DNA of 51,376 bases from a bacterium (GCA_029554865.1 JAKPUX010000316.1:1-51376); one strand, 5' to 3'. Positions 1 through 9,883 are shown, counted from the stretch's first letter. The notes: a model not told the origin generated them from the letters alone. A program made the numbers and translations.

Positions 1-564
1 GAGCCCACAACCGCCTACGCCCCGACGAGGGTCTACGGCACCCACTCCATCGTCGAAAACCTGCTCTATTTCAACACCCGGGATATCGACCTGGGGAGCA
101 GTGCGACCGATTTCCAGCTTGTCAACATCGCCATCCAGATGGATCCCCATTTCGCCGATCCGCAAAACGGCGATTTTCATTATGCCCTCGATTCGCCCGC
201 CATCCTCTTCGACGACGATGGCGCGCCGATCTATCTGGGCGATGACCGCTGGTGGCCGGTGACGACCGGCGTGAACTGCGCCGCGCCGAATAGTCTGCCG
301 GTGGAGTTCTCCCTGGCTCAGAATACGCCCAATCCCTTTAATCCGGCGACGACCATCCACTTCAGCCTCCCCGCCGCGCAGCGGATCACCCTCAGGGTGT
401 ACAACATGCTGGGCGAGGAGGTGGCGACCCTGATCGACGGTGCACTGCCCGCCGGCCTCCACAAGGCGCAGTGGAATGCGGCCGGCATGCCCAGCGGCCT
501 CTATCTCTACCGGCTGGCGACGGAGAACCATGCCGCCGTCAAACGCATGATGCTTCTCAAATGA
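1..564 (+). CDS. Secreted beta-helix-like protein, C-terminal part with T9SS sorting domain (5' partial)
   Basis: The reading frame is open from base 1, so the gene starts outside the window and only its last 187 codons are seen. The segment around codons 46-65 (DPHFADPQNGDFHYAL...SPAI) is the closing turn usually found in right-handed parallel beta-helix proteins such as polysaccharide lyases. From about codon 97 follows a Por-type sorting domain: FSLAQNTPNPFNPATTIHF, then GLYLYRL, ending in KRMMLLK. Such domains direct export through the outer membrane and anchoring or release at the surface. The substrate cannot be inferred from what remains. A 9-bp perfect hairpin follows the stop codon. 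Confidence 0.8.
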   Translation, partial: EPTTAYAPTRVYGTHSIVENLLYFNTRDIDLGSSATDFQLVNIAIQMDPHFADPQNGDFHYALDSPAILFDDDGAPIYLGDDRWWPVTTGVNCAAPNSLPVEFSLAQNTPNPFNPATTIHFSLPAAQRITLRVYNMLGEEVATLIDGALPAGLHKAQWNAAGMPSGLYLYRLATENHAAVKRMMLLK

Positions 565-580
565 ATCAATCCGTTCGGAC

Positions 581-614
581 TGGAAGCGGTGCAGGCTTTT
601 ATACGCCGCTTCCA
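581..614 (+). terminator. Hairpin after the first gene, possible terminator without a T-run
   Basis: TGGAAGCGG (581-589) and CCGCTTCCA (606-614) form a perfect 9-bp stem with a 16-base loop, starting 17 bases after the stop codon at 564. No T-run follows, so it may be a processing or stabilising hairpin rather than a true intrinsic terminator. Confidence 0.4.
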
Positions 615-677
615 GCCCGGCGGCTTCTTCCGGTTCACGGCTGATTGTAACACCTAGCGAAAAAGGAGTGCGCTCCT

Positions 678-3224
678 GTGAAACCCAGACTGCTTCTATT
701 CCTCTGCATTTTGCCGGGATTCCTCCTCGCCCAGACCACGGGCAAGATCTCCGGCAAGATCATCGATGAAAAAAAGGAACCGGTCATCGGCGCCAACATC
801 ATGATCGACGGTACTGCCATGGGCGCAGCCGCCAGCGTCGAGGGCGAGTATTTCATCATCAATATACCGCCCGGCACCTACAACCTCAAGGCCAGCGCTG
901 TCGGCTATGGCCCGAAAAGGGTCGACAAGGTCAAGGTCGAGGCGGGGCTGACCACCAGGGTCAATTTCACCCTGCAGTCCACCATGATCGAGATGCCCGA
1001 GGTGGTGATCCAGTACACCCGGCCGGCCGTCCAGAAAGACCTGACCTCCAAGATGCAGGGTCTGGACCTCAGCGACATCGAGCTGATGCCTACCCAGATG
1101 TCCATCCGCGACCTCTTCACCAAACAGGCGGGTATCACCCGGGATATCAGCACCACCCCGGTCAACTCCCAGCCGGTCTTCGGCCAGTTCGCGACCATCC
1201 CCAACGACGGCCTCCATTTCCGCGGCGGCCGCACCAATGAAACCCTCTATCTCTTCGACGGCATCACCGTCAACGACGGCCTCTGGGGCGGCTACAACCT
1301 CGACGTCCTCGGCCAGTACACCCTCCAGTCCCTGCAGACCCTCACCGGCACCTTCGGCCCCCAATATGGCGAGGCCATGTCCGGTGTCATCCTCATGCAG
1401 CCTGTCGACAACATCGCCACCCGCTGGAAGGCCCAGGCGGCGCTCCTGACCGATAATCTGGGTGAAAAATCGGGCAGCCACAATGAGTACAACGTCGAGG
1501 CTGCGGTCAGCGGCCCCGTGCCTGGTGTGAAGAATCTCACCCTGGCCTCCTCGGCACGCGCCTACTCCTCGGACGGCTATATAAACGGTTATCTCTACCC
1601 GAACTGGGTCGATTCGCGCGGCGCCGACAAGAGCGGCTCCCCTGAAGTGGTGCCCATGACCTACCGCGACACCCGCATGGCCTTCGGCAAGGCGATCTGG
1701 CAGGTGAGCAAGCCCCTCAAGCTCCGCCTCGGCTATTATGCCGCGGAGACCAAACAGGGGGTATATGACCACTTTTTCAAGTACAATCCCTACGGCACCC
1801 CGCGCGTCACCCTCAACGACTATCTCGGCTATTTCAAGCTGACCCATGTTTTTTCGCCCAGCACTTTTGCCGACTTTGCTATCTCCAAGTACCGCCGCGG
1901 CTACAGCTCGCGGGTCTTCTCGGACCTCTCCCTCTATCAGGTCCGGTCGGAGATCCTCACCGCCGAGTTTTCAGTCGCCGGCGAAAACTGGGTCTACTTC
2001 GACAGCTATTATGACAAGATCGAGGCGCAGGGCTCTTTCAACAGCCAGGTCTCCCAGCAGCACTACCTCACCAGCGGACTTTCGCTTTCCACCATCAAAA
2101 CCTCTCTGCAGCGCCGCAATCCCAATGGCGGCGATGCCTATGAGGACTATTTCTTCAAGCCGAAAAAGCTCTACGCCTATGTCAACGACAAGATGGAATT
2201 CGACGACATCGGCATGGTCATCAACCTCGGCCTGCGCTATGACTATATCGATCCCAACCGCGATTTTGTCGAGGACATCAAGTCCCCGGACGGCAAGATC
2301 GGCAAGGTCAAACCGCGCCAGTACATCAGCCCCCGTTTCGGCATCAGCTACCCGATCTCCGATGCCGCGGCGTTCCGCTTCGGCTACGGCCATTACTATC
2401 AGTACCCCGATTTCTACAAGGCCTTCCAGGGGAGCAATCGCGAGTATTCGATGTATCCGGCCCCCAATGTCAATTCGGTTCAGGGCGCCATCGCCAAGGG
2501 GGATATTCAGGAAGAAAAGACCATCAACTATGAGTTCGGCGTCCAGATGCAGTTGGCCCCCAAGCTCTCGGCCGATATCACCGGCTTTTACCGCAAAACC
2601 TCCAACCTCATCGGTATTGTCATTGCCGAGGGCTATCTGACCTCCGGAGACATTATCAAGGCCCAGAAATATCCGATCTTCGACAACATCAACTTCGCCA
2701 CTGTCAAGGGTGTCGAGTTCTCCATGACCAAGCGTATGAGCGATAATTTCACCGGTTTTCTCAACTATACCTATTCGAAGGCCCTGGTGAGCAGTTCGCT
2801 GATCTTTTCGCAAGCCCAGGATCTGGCGCGCACCTTCCCGGCGGACTGGGATCAGTCCCATGTCCTCTCCTTCGGCGTGACCATGGAATTCCCCGCCCAC
2901 TGGGGCTATTCACTCATGGGCGGCATGAGCAGCGGTTTCCCCTATACCTTTAATGTCCTCATGCCCAATGCAGAACGTTCGCCCACCCAGAGCTACCTCG
3001 ATGCCATGCTCTTCAAGGAGTTCACCTACTCCAAGATCACAGCCAGGCTTTACGGACAGGTCAACAATCTGCTCAACCATAAAAATGTCTGGTGGGTTTA
3101 TGCCGATTCCGGCCAGCCGGGAGTGGATACCAGCGAGATCACCTCTGATGACTATACCAATAATCCCGCCATGTGGGGCCCGGGCCGGCGCTACCAGATT
3201 GGCCTGAACTTTAATCTTGATTGA
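678..3224 (+). CDS. TonB-dependent receptor with N-terminal carboxypeptidase-like domain
   Basis: 848 residues starting at GTG, with AAGGAG about 10 bases upstream. A signal peptide (residues 1-18, cleavage after LLA) is followed by a carboxypeptidase regulatory-like beta-sandwich (about 20-100: GKISGKIIDEKKEPVIGAN...GTYNLKASAVGY). A plug domain (about 120-240, with FRGGRTNETLYLFDG) and a long outer-membrane beta-barrel follow, ending YQIGLNFNLD. The architecture is that of SusC/CirA-like receptors that import oligosaccharides, siderophores or peptides using TonB energy. No SusD-like partner is adjacent; instead a PorV-like protein follows after 16 bases, pointing to a surface complex of different composition. 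It is the first gene of a seven-gene run. No clear promoter was found upstream. Confidence 0.92.
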   Translation: MKPRLLLFLCILPGFLLAQTTGKISGKIIDEKKEPVIGANIMIDGTAMGAAASVEGEYFIINIPPGTYNLKASAVGYGPKRVDKVKVEAGLTTRVNFTLQSTMIEMPEVVIQYTRPAVQKDLTSKMQGLDLSDIELMPTQMSIRDLFTKQAGITRDISTTPVNSQPVFGQFATIPNDGLHFRGGRTNETLYLFDGITVNDGLWGGYNLDVLGQYTLQSLQTLTGTFGPQYGEAMSGVILMQPVDNIATRWKAQAALLTDNLGEKSGSHNEYNVEAAVSGPVPGVKNLTLASSARAYSSDGYINGYLYPNWVDSRGADKSGSPEVVPMTYRDTRMAFGKAIWQVSKPLKLRLGYYAAETKQGVYDHFFKYNPYGTPRVTLNDYLGYFKLTHVFSPSTFADFAISKYRRGYSSRVFSDLSLYQVRSEILTAEFSVAGENWVYFDSYYDKIEAQGSFNSQVSQQHYLTSGLSLSTIKTSLQRRNPNGGDAYEDYFFKPKKLYAYVNDKMEFDDIGMVINLGLRYDYIDPNRDFVEDIKSPDGKIGKVKPRQYISPRFGISYPISDAAAFRFGYGHYYQYPDFYKAFQGSNREYSMYPAPNVNSVQGAIAKGDIQEEKTINYEFGVQMQLAPKLSADITGFYRKTSNLIGIVIAEGYLTSGDIIKAQKYPIFDNINFATVKGVEFSMTKRMSDNFTGFLNYTYSKALVSSSLIFSQAQDLARTFPADWDQSHVLSFGVTMEFPAHWGYSLMGGMSSGFPYTFNVLMPNAERSPTQSYLDAMLFKEFTYSKITARLYGQVNNLLNHKNVWWVYADSGQPGVDTSEITSDDYTNNPAMWGPGRRYQIGLNFNLD

Positions 3225-3240
3225 TCCAAGGAGAGGATGC

Positions 3241-4257
3241 ATGAAAAGATCCATCCTGAATCTGCTTTTGCCGCTTGGGACGGCCCTGATGGTCCTGTCC
3301 GGATCGGCGCTCGCCCAGGGCGTCAGCTACAAGGGGACGTCGGCGGCGAACTTTCTCAAAGTGGCCATGGGCGCCGCCTATGTGGCGGGAGGAGAATCGG
3401 ACCTGACCCTGGCCAAGGACGCCTCCAGCCTTTGGTACAATCCCGGGGCGATCAGCCGCATCCCCAAATCGAGTGCGGTCTTTAGCCACTCCAGCTGGCT
3501 GGTGGAGACCAGTTTCATCAATGCGGCGATCGCCCTGCCGCTCGGCGGCTTCACCGTCGGCATGGACCTCACCTATTTCGGTTCCGGCGACATCCAGGAG
3601 ACCACCCTGCTCAAGCAGGACGGTACCGGCCGCGTCGTCAGCGCCAGCGATCTCGCCATCGGCGCTGCGGTGGCGCGCAACCTCACCGACCGCTTCTCGG
3701 TGGGCGGAAAATTCAAATACATTCGCGAGCAGCTCGCCCAGGTCTCTGCAGGCGCATTCGCCTTCGACATCGGCAGCGTCTTCGAGACCTCCTTTTTCAA
3801 CAACATGAAGATCGGCATCGCCCTCACCAACTTTGGCGGGGCCATGCAGTTCAACGGCAACGACCTGCTCGTGACCCATGTGGTCTCGGGAAGCCCGACC
3901 AACAAGCAGGTCCCCGCCGTGCTCGAGACCAAGGAGTGGGACATGCCGATGACCTTCCGGCTGGGCGTCGCCACCGACTTCATCGAGCGCGGCGATATCG
4001 TCTGGTCCGGCAGCTATGCCATCAACGACGCCCGCGACTTTACGACGCGGCACAATCTTGGCACCGCCCTGACCCTGAAAAAGATGCTCACCCTGCGCGC
4101 CGGATACCGCATCAATTACGACGAGGTCTCCTTTTCCGCCGGCGGCGGTCTGCTGGTTCCGGCCAACTTTCTCGGCCAGCTCCACATCGATTACGCCTAT
4201 ACCGATTTCGGCCAGTTCTCCAACATCCATCAGTTCTCCATGGCCGTGAATTTTTAA
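3241..4257 (+). CDS. PorV/PorQ family outer membrane protein
   Basis: 338 residues. The start is set at the ATG at 3241, because AAGGAG lies just upstream and the protein then begins with a clean signal peptide (MKRSILNLLLPLGTALMV...ALAQG); an upstream in-frame ATG at 3217 would bury it. The mature start (SYKGTSAANFLKVAMGA, then DLTLAKDASSLWYNPGAI) is the hallmark of PorV/PorQ-family barrels, FadL-like outer-membrane proteins that act as shuttles or attachment factors for type IX secretion substrates. It sits between a TonB-dependent receptor and a lipoprotein. This paralogue is therefore probably dedicated to the products of its own operon rather than being the core T9SS subunit, which is an inference. 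Confidence 0.85.
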   Translation: MKRSILNLLLPLGTALMVLSGSALAQGVSYKGTSAANFLKVAMGAAYVAGGESDLTLAKDASSLWYNPGAISRIPKSSAVFSHSSWLVETSFINAAIALPLGGFTVGMDLTYFGSGDIQETTLLKQDGTGRVVSASDLAIGAAVARNLTDRFSVGGKFKYIREQLAQVSAGAFAFDIGSVFETSFFNNMKIGIALTNFGGAMQFNGNDLLVTHVVSGSPTNKQVPAVLETKEWDMPMTFRLGVATDFIERGDIVWSGSYAINDARDFTTRHNLGTALTLKKMLTLRAGYRINYDEVSFSAGGGLLVPANFLGQLHIDYAYTDFGQFSNIHQFSMAVNF

Positions 4258-4278
4258 CTCTGTCGAACGAGAGCAACT

Positions 4279-5625
4279 ATGAAAAGAAACCACATGCGGA
4301 TGCTCCTCCCTCTGGCAGTCTTCGCGATGCTCCAGGCGGGCTGCCCCAATCGCGAGCCGGTGGCCCCCATCGAGATCACCCGCCCGAAAGAGAAAGCGGT
4401 CATCCCAGCGGCCGGCACCCTGGCGGTGCCTCTGGACGCCTCCATCCAGTTCCAGTTCACCGAGCCCATGAGCCTGCCCTCCTTCACCGGCAGGATCTTG
4501 CTGCAGAGCCTCGGCGGCTCGCCTCTGCCGGGAAGCTGCAGCCAGGTGGACTCGACGGTCTTTTTCAAGCCCGACGCACCCCTGGACAAGGCCACGCTCT
4601 ACACCGTCGAGCTGCGCGGCGGCATCCGTGACGCCCGGATGAACACCATCGAAGTCAACAGCACCGGGGCCTTTTCGGATACCGTGGTCGTAACTTCGAC
4701 CTGGTTCTTCTCGGCCGGCGATTATTCCATCGGCGGATTCAATCCCCTCTATCTGCGCGACCGCAAGGAGGGCTCCCTCCGCCGCTTCACCCGTCTGGAC
4801 AGCCTTACCGGAAGCGTCAGCGGCTTTACGGCGCCAGAGGATGCCGTAGTGACGCCGGACGGCCGTTATATCGTTGTGGCCAATACCGGCAAGAACGAGG
4901 TGGCCTTTGTCGATGCCTCCTCCCTCGCCCTGGATAACAAGATAACAGTCGCAGCCACTCCCTCGCAGGTCGAGGTGGCCGGGGATTATCTCTACGTCAT
5001 CAGCGTCAACGGCAAGACAATATCCAAAATCAACCTGCAGACCAAGGCGATCGACGCCAAATTCACCACCAGCTTTTTCCCCGGCAAACTGGCTCTGAAC
5101 CCGGACGGCTCCGTACTCTACACCATGGACCAGCTCAAACGCGATCTGGTGCTCATCAATACCGCCACCGGCGCCATCATCAAGACCCTGCCCGCGGTCG
5201 TCGACAAGCTGATACTGGGTGAGATCCGCACCGATCCCTTCAGCGGCGCCCTCTATATCTGCGATGCCAAGGGGTTGAAGGTGAAGCGGAGCGATGCCGG
5301 CGGTGCAGCCCCGCAGACCATTTACACCTTTCCGGCCGGCAGCGAGCCCATTGACATCGCCTTTTCCGCTCAATATCATTTTATCGCCGCCGGCAAGTCT
5401 CTTTACAAATATGACGCCGCCACAGGCAGCCCCATTGCTTCAACCGCTTTCGCCACAGCCTGCAAATCGGTTACGGCGGCGCCCACCGGCGATGTGCTCT
5501 TTGTGACCCTGGCGACCTCGATGGCCATCCTCGATGCCCGCAGCCTCTCGCTGCTCTCCGAAGTGCCCCTCGCCAGCAGCGGCATCGAGTCCGTCGTCGT
5601 CAATCCCGTCAAGTTCACCCTATAA
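4279..5625 (+). CDS. Lipoprotein with Ig-like domain and YncE-like beta-propeller
   Basis: 448 residues. The N-terminus has a signal peptide ending in a lipobox (LQAGC, Cys at about residue 21), so the mature protein should be lipid-anchored. Residues about 30-135 resemble the SbsA-type Ig-like domain (Big_5: 'VPLDASIQFQFTEPMSL' and 'LYTVELRGGIRDA'). The rest is a series of YVTN/YncE-like propeller blades (ATPSQVEVAGDYLYVIS, 'FPGKLALNPDGSVLYT'). Such propellers bind partners or ligands and seldom act as enzymes. It starts 21 bases after the PorV-like gene and probably forms part of the same surface assembly as the receptor. No enzymatic motif was seen. Confidence 0.75.
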   Translation: MKRNHMRMLLPLAVFAMLQAGCPNREPVAPIEITRPKEKAVIPAAGTLAVPLDASIQFQFTEPMSLPSFTGRILLQSLGGSPLPGSCSQVDSTVFFKPDAPLDKATLYTVELRGGIRDARMNTIEVNSTGAFSDTVVVTSTWFFSAGDYSIGGFNPLYLRDRKEGSLRRFTRLDSLTGSVSGFTAPEDAVVTPDGRYIVVANTGKNEVAFVDASSLALDNKITVAATPSQVEVAGDYLYVISVNGKTISKINLQTKAIDAKFTTSFFPGKLALNPDGSVLYTMDQLKRDLVLINTATGAIIKTLPAVVDKLILGEIRTDPFSGALYICDAKGLKVKRSDAGGAAPQTIYTFPAGSEPIDIAFSAQYHFIAAGKSLYKYDAATGSPIASTAFATACKSVTAAPTGDVLFVTLATSMAILDARSLSLLSEVPLASSGIESVVVNPVKFTL

Positions 5626-5637
5626 ACGAGCAGGACT

Positions 5638-7761
5638 ATGATCAAACGCACACTCTTGTTGACGGCCCTGGGCCTCTTGCTGTTGAGCTCGCTGCTTTCC
5701 GCCCAGAGCGATCCAATGCTGTACCAGCGCTGGAATACGATGAACATCAACCGTCTGAGCACCCAGTTCAATAACACGGGCATGCTCGCTGACGGCAATG
5801 AGCAGAACATCCCCCTGGCGCGCAAGCCTTCCTTCGAGTACCCCACCGGCAGCGGGATCAATTACGGCACCTGCGTCGGTTTTGTCATCGGCGCGCCGGC
5901 CGCCCAGGATCCCGGCGCGGTGAGCGGCGCCAATTCGGAGAACCTCGAGTACCTCGACGGTTCGATGGATGAAGGCCCGGCCGCCTTCTGGGATGAGGAG
6001 CATTACGCCCCCTACCCCGAGGTCGTCGGCAGCGCCCTGGCGCCCCTTAGCACCGATCCCTCCACCTGGCCGAAGAGCGGGCCCAACCGCGGCTGGCCCA
6101 CCTTCATCCCGGGAACCAGCGACTCCCTGCATGTGGGCAGCGAAGGCTGGCCCGGGGCGGGCCGCCGGGGCGAACGCATCGCCGATCAGGAGACCTATTC
6201 GGTCATGTACGCATGGCGCGGCACCGACCTCGGCACCAGCGAACGACGCTGGCTCAATACCCAGGTCGAAATGCGCGGCCTTGCCTGGTCCGGAGAGCTC
6301 TATCAGGATTTCATCGTCTGGATTTTCGTGGTGCGCAACATCGGCACCGCCCCCATCCGCGGCATGCGCGTCGGCGTCCATTCCGACTTTAGCTACCTGC
6401 CCCTTGCCTTCTCCCCGACCAGCACGGGGGACACCGACCGGCATTTCTACGATCCCAAACTGCAGTTCGCCTACGGGACCGACGACAATGCCTACGAAGA
6501 CCACCCCGAAGGCGGCAGCCTGGGGGCCAACCAGATCGCCTGGGGCGGCACCATGGCGCTGCGTATGCCCGGGCCTTCCAAAAAGGTGGCCACCTACGAT
6601 GCCTTTAATTTCTGGATGGAGGCGACCACCCCCAGCGGCAACGGCGCCAGCAAGGAGCTCTATTTCCGCTACAATCTCGCCAACCAGGGCGATCCTGAAG
6701 ACAGCAACAAAGACGGCATTGATGATGATTTCGACCATAACGGCATCGCCGATGACCTCGAGAGCGGCCAGAGCTATTACCTCGGCCTGGGCGCGGACGG
6801 ACTGCAGGTGATGGGCTCGCAGCCCTTCGACCTCGCCCCCGGTCAGGTCGATACCATGGTCTTCGCCACCGTCTTCGGCATGTCCAAAGCCCAGCTGCTC
6901 AAAAACGCTGCCAGCGCCCTGACGCTCTACGAATCCGGCTGGAAAGTGGTCCAGGCTCCGCCCGCTCCGCGTCTGGAGATCATCCCCGGCAACGGCCGCA
7001 ACACCCTGCTATGGAGCACCGAAAGCGAACGCGATCCCGAGTTCGAAGGTTACAAAATCTACCGTTCGACCGACGACGGGGTCACCTGGGGCACTGAAAC
7101 CTTTACGGATTTCTCCGGCACTACCAAATATATTCCGCTGGCCCACTTTGACCGCATCGACGGCATCAAGGGCAATTACCGCACACTGCCGGAATTCGCC
7201 TGGTTTAATCTCGGCAGCGAGAGCGGTCTGCCGCTCCCCCGGGTGATCGAAGCCGACACCCTGAGCTACTTCAAGCGCGGCGACACCGTGCACGTCTACA
7301 TTGACGACCAGCTCATCAACGGCCTCAATTACCGTTATTACATCGCGGCCTACGACACCGGCAACGGCATCACCGGGCCGTTGGAAAACACCGCCGCCTC
7401 ACAGCCGAGAACCGGCTCCAACACGGTTACGGTCGTGCCGCACGCCCCGGTCGCCCGTTCACTCCTCGACCAGGTCAGAGTGGTGCCCAATCCCTACGTG
7501 GTCGCTTCCGGCTGGGAGGTCGGCTCCGACAAGCAGTTGCAGTTCACTTATCTTCCCGGCGAGGCCACCATCCGGATCTTCAATTCGGCCGGTGAAAAGG
7601 TGCGCACCATCCAGCACAACGCGCCCAGCGCACTCGCGCCGAGCATCGCCATCTGGGACCTGAAGAACGAGGACCAGCAGCTGGTCGCCGCGGGCCTCTA
7701 TTTTTACTATATCGAGTCGTCGCTGGGCCGGACACAGGGCAAGTTCCTGGTGATCATGTAG
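5638..7761 (+). CDS. Large secreted protein with FN3-like and FlgD/Por-like C-terminal domain
   Basis: 707 residues with a signal peptide (about 1-23, ending LLSAQ). There is no recognisable catalytic domain in the first 450 residues. An acidic calcium-binding-like stretch (DSNKDGIDDDFDHNGIADD, about residue 358-377) resembles thrombospondin type-3/dockerin loops. A fibronectin type III-like segment begins around residue 445 (ILWSTESERDPEFEGYKIYR-like, split here for length as NTLLWSTESERDPE and GYKIYRSTDDG). The C-terminus (VVPNPYV...TIRIFNSAGEKVRTI...AGLYFYYIES) is a FlgD-Ig/Por-like sorting module, though it ends FLVIM rather than the usual RKMLLLK. It starts 12 bases after the lipoprotein gene and may be its secreted or surface partner. 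Confidence 0.7.
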   Translation: MIKRTLLLTALGLLLLSSLLSAQSDPMLYQRWNTMNINRLSTQFNNTGMLADGNEQNIPLARKPSFEYPTGSGINYGTCVGFVIGAPAAQDPGAVSGANSENLEYLDGSMDEGPAAFWDEEHYAPYPEVVGSALAPLSTDPSTWPKSGPNRGWPTFIPGTSDSLHVGSEGWPGAGRRGERIADQETYSVMYAWRGTDLGTSERRWLNTQVEMRGLAWSGELYQDFIVWIFVVRNIGTAPIRGMRVGVHSDFSYLPLAFSPTSTGDTDRHFYDPKLQFAYGTDDNAYEDHPEGGSLGANQIAWGGTMALRMPGPSKKVATYDAFNFWMEATTPSGNGASKELYFRYNLANQGDPEDSNKDGIDDDFDHNGIADDLESGQSYYLGLGADGLQVMGSQPFDLAPGQVDTMVFATVFGMSKAQLLKNAASALTLYESGWKVVQAPPAPRLEIIPGNGRNTLLWSTESERDPEFEGYKIYRSTDDGVTWGTETFTDFSGTTKYIPLAHFDRIDGIKGNYRTLPEFAWFNLGSESGLPLPRVIEADTLSYFKRGDTVHVYIDDQLINGLNYRYYIAAYDTGNGITGPLENTAASQPRTGSNTVTVVPHAPVARSLLDQVRVVPNPYVVASGWEVGSDKQLQFTYLPGEATIRIFNSAGEKVRTIQHNAPSALAPSIAIWDLKNEDQQLVAAGLYFYYIESSLGRTQGKFLVIM

Positions 7762-7806
7762 CCAGCAGGCTCCGGGAATTCCGCATAACTGAAACGAAAG
7801 AACGCT

Positions 7807-8946
7807 ATGAACGGCAAACTCACCTATAACGAGATCCACCGGCAGGCGGAGATCTGGCGCGGCGCCACCGCCGCGCTCGCCGCTGCCCGGGAAGAACACC
7901 ATGTACTGCTGCAGCGCTACCAGAACCATCTCTGGGTCTTCACCGGCTGCGGCACCTCCTATTATCTGGCCCAAACCGCCGCAGCGCTGTTCACGGGGCT
8001 CACCGGCTTGCGCAGCAAGGCCGTGCCGGCTTCCGAAATCCTCATCTATCCCGAACTGGTCTTCAACCCCTACGAACGCACCGTGGCGGTCGCCTTTTCG
8101 CGCTCCGGCACCACGACTGAAATCGTGCGGGCGGTCGAAAAGGCCAGAAACGAACTCGGCATCCCCGTCCTCTGCGTCTCGTGCGATCCCCAATCGCCGC
8201 TGGCACGCGCCGGCCTGCACACGGTCACCTTCCCCTTCCCGGCCGAAGAGAGCGTGGTCATGACCGGGTCATTCACCACCATGCTCCTCAGCCTGATGCA
8301 GGCAACCCTGCAGGGCCGTAAAATGACGGAGCAGGCGGCCGTTCTCGATCAACTGCCCGATGCAGCCGGGGCTGTCCTCGCCCTGGCTGACGAGATGCTG
8401 CCCGCGATCGTCGCCCACTCCTTCAACCAGTTCGTCTTTCTCGCCCAGGGCCCCTTTTATGGTCTGGCCAATGAGGCGGCCCTCAAGATGAATGAAATGT
8501 CCCTCTCCGCCTCCCGCAGTTTTCACGCCCTCGAGTACCGCCATGGTCCGATGTCGACGACCACCGCTGAGACCCTGATCACCCTCCTCGCTTCAAAAAA
8601 AGGAGTGGAGTATGAGCTGCAGATGGCAGCGGACATGAAGAAACTCGGGGCGCGGATCCTGCTGCTGCACGACAGCAGCCTGAACTGTTTACCCGGCGAG
8701 GTCGATTTCGATCTCTGCATCCCCGGCCCGGGTGGCGATTTCGCCAATGCCCTCCTCTACATGCCGGTCCTGCAGCTGCTCGGCTATTACAATGCCCTGC
8801 ACTGCAATCAGAATCCCGACCGCCCCAATAATCTCACTGCGGTCGTCAAGCTCGATCTTTCGGCGCCGACCTTGAGCGAAGAGAAATCCTGGTCCGCAGT
8901 GCCGGATCTGCACAACCTCAATCCCGGCCTCCGTACCCATGCCTGA
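7807..8946 (+). CDS. SIS-domain sugar isomerase/deaminase-like protein (AgaS/GlmS-type)
   Basis: 379 residues with two SIS domains. The first (about 35-190) carries FTGCGTSYYLA and AFSRSGTTTEI, the phosphosugar-binding serine/threonine loops. The second (about 200-365) includes GPFYGLANEAALKMNEM and FHALEYRHGP, as in the isomerase half of glucosamine-6-phosphate synthase and in AgaS. There is no glutamine amidotransferase domain, so it is more likely an amino-sugar or ketose/aldose phosphate isomerase than GlmS. It lacks a signal peptide and is cytoplasmic. Its place 45 bases after the surface-protein genes and before a transporter suggests a role in processing the imported compound. Confidence 0.85.
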   Translation: MNGKLTYNEIHRQAEIWRGATAALAAAREEHHVLLQRYQNHLWVFTGCGTSYYLAQTAAALFTGLTGLRSKAVPASEILIYPELVFNPYERTVAVAFSRSGTTTEIVRAVEKARNELGIPVLCVSCDPQSPLARAGLHTVTFPFPAEESVVMTGSFTTMLLSLMQATLQGRKMTEQAAVLDQLPDAAGAVLALADEMLPAIVAHSFNQFVFLAQGPFYGLANEAALKMNEMSLSASRSFHALEYRHGPMSTTTAETLITLLASKKGVEYELQMAADMKKLGARILLLHDSSLNCLPGEVDFDLCIPGPGGDFANALLYMPVLQLLGYYNALHCNQNPDRPNNLTAVVKLDLSAPTLSEEKSWSAVPDLHNLNPGLRTHA

Positions 8947-8986
8947 AAAGGCAGCCCTCACATGAATCCATACAAGGAGAACTGCA

Positions 8987-9883
8987 GTGAATAAAAAATT
9001 ATGGCTGGTTTACGCCCTGGTCACCACCCTGTTCTGGGGTGTCTGGGGTGCCCTGATTGAACTGCCAGAGAAAGCGGGATTTCCAGCCACCCTTGGTTAT
9101 GTGGTCTGGGCCCTGACCATGCTGGTCCCGGTCCTGGTCGCCATGAACAACATTGGCTGGAAGGTCGAATTCGACCGCCGCTCGGTCTGGCTTGGTTCGG
9201 CCGCGGGCTTTCTCGGGGCCGGAGGTCAGCTCATCCTTTTCCAGGCCCTGCGCAGCGGCCCGGCTTATTTGGTCTTTCCCTTCATCTCGCTGTCGCCGGT
9301 GCTGACCATTCTCATGTCCTATCTCATGCTCAAGGAGCGCGCCAGCAAACGCGGCTGGGCCGGCATCCTCCTGGCCATGGTGGCCATGCCCCTGCTCTCC
9401 TACCAGCCCGCCAACAGCCCGATTCAGGGCGGCCTCTGGATTGTCCTCGCCCTGCTGGTCTTCCTCGCCTGGGGCATTCAGGCCTTTGTGATTAAGTTCG
9501 CCAACGAGACCATGAAGGCAGAGAGCATCTTTTTCTACATGACCGTCACCGGACTGCTGCTCATCCCCTTCGCCCTCTGGATGACCGATTTCAGCCAGCC
9601 GATCAACTGGGGCTTGAAGGGGCCCTGGCTGGCCGCCGCCATTCAGATCCTCAACGCCATCGGAGCCCTCACCCTGGTCTATGCCTTCCGTCACGGCAAG
9701 GCCCTCATCGTCAGCCCCCTGACCAATGCCGTCGCCCCGGTCATCACCATCATCCTCTCCCTCACCCTCTATCGCGTCATTCCCCATCCCCTGATCATCA
9801 CTGGTATGGTGATGGCCATGGCCGCGGTCTTTCTCATGGCCATCGAGGAGGGGACGGAGGAACCGAAAGGAGTGGAAAAATGA
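8987..9883 (+). CDS. EamA/DMT-family transporter
   Basis: 298 residues, nearly all hydrophobic, in about ten membrane segments arranged as two repeated EamA domains (about 4-135 and 150-285). Each repeat ends with the typical segment containing SLSPVLTILMSYLMLKER or 'NAVAPVITIILSLTLYR'. The drug/metabolite transporter superfamily moves small metabolites, sugars or amino acids across the inner membrane, usually by proton- or metabolite-coupled exchange. The start at 8987 is GTG, preceded by AAGGAGAACTGCA. The gene overlaps the next by four bases (ATGA), so the two are probably translationally coupled. The substrate is unknown. Confidence 0.87.
   Translation: MNKKLWLVYALVTTLFWGVWGALIELPEKAGFPATLGYVVWALTMLVPVLVAMNNIGWKVEFDRRSVWLGSAAGFLGAGGQLILFQALRSGPAYLVFPFISLSPVLTILMSYLMLKERASKRGWAGILLAMVAMPLLSYQPANSPIQGGLWIVLALLVFLAWGIQAFVIKFANETMKAESIFFYMTVTGLLLIPFALWMTDFSQPINWGLKGPWLAAAIQILNAIGALTLVYAFRHGKALIVSPLTNAVAPVITIILSLTLYRVIPHPLIITGMVMAMAAVFLMAIEEGTEEPKGVEK

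Noticed and set aside
696-1847. 383-codon minus-strand open frame inside the TonB-dependent receptor gene
   Set aside because: It is the antisense of a clear gene in high-GC DNA, has no recognisable domain and shows composition typical of shadow frames.
3211-5379. 722-codon minus-strand open frame across two genes
   Set aside because: It covers the PorV-like and lipoprotein genes in antisense, and its Gly/Asp/Glu/His-rich translation is that of a reverse-complement shadow.
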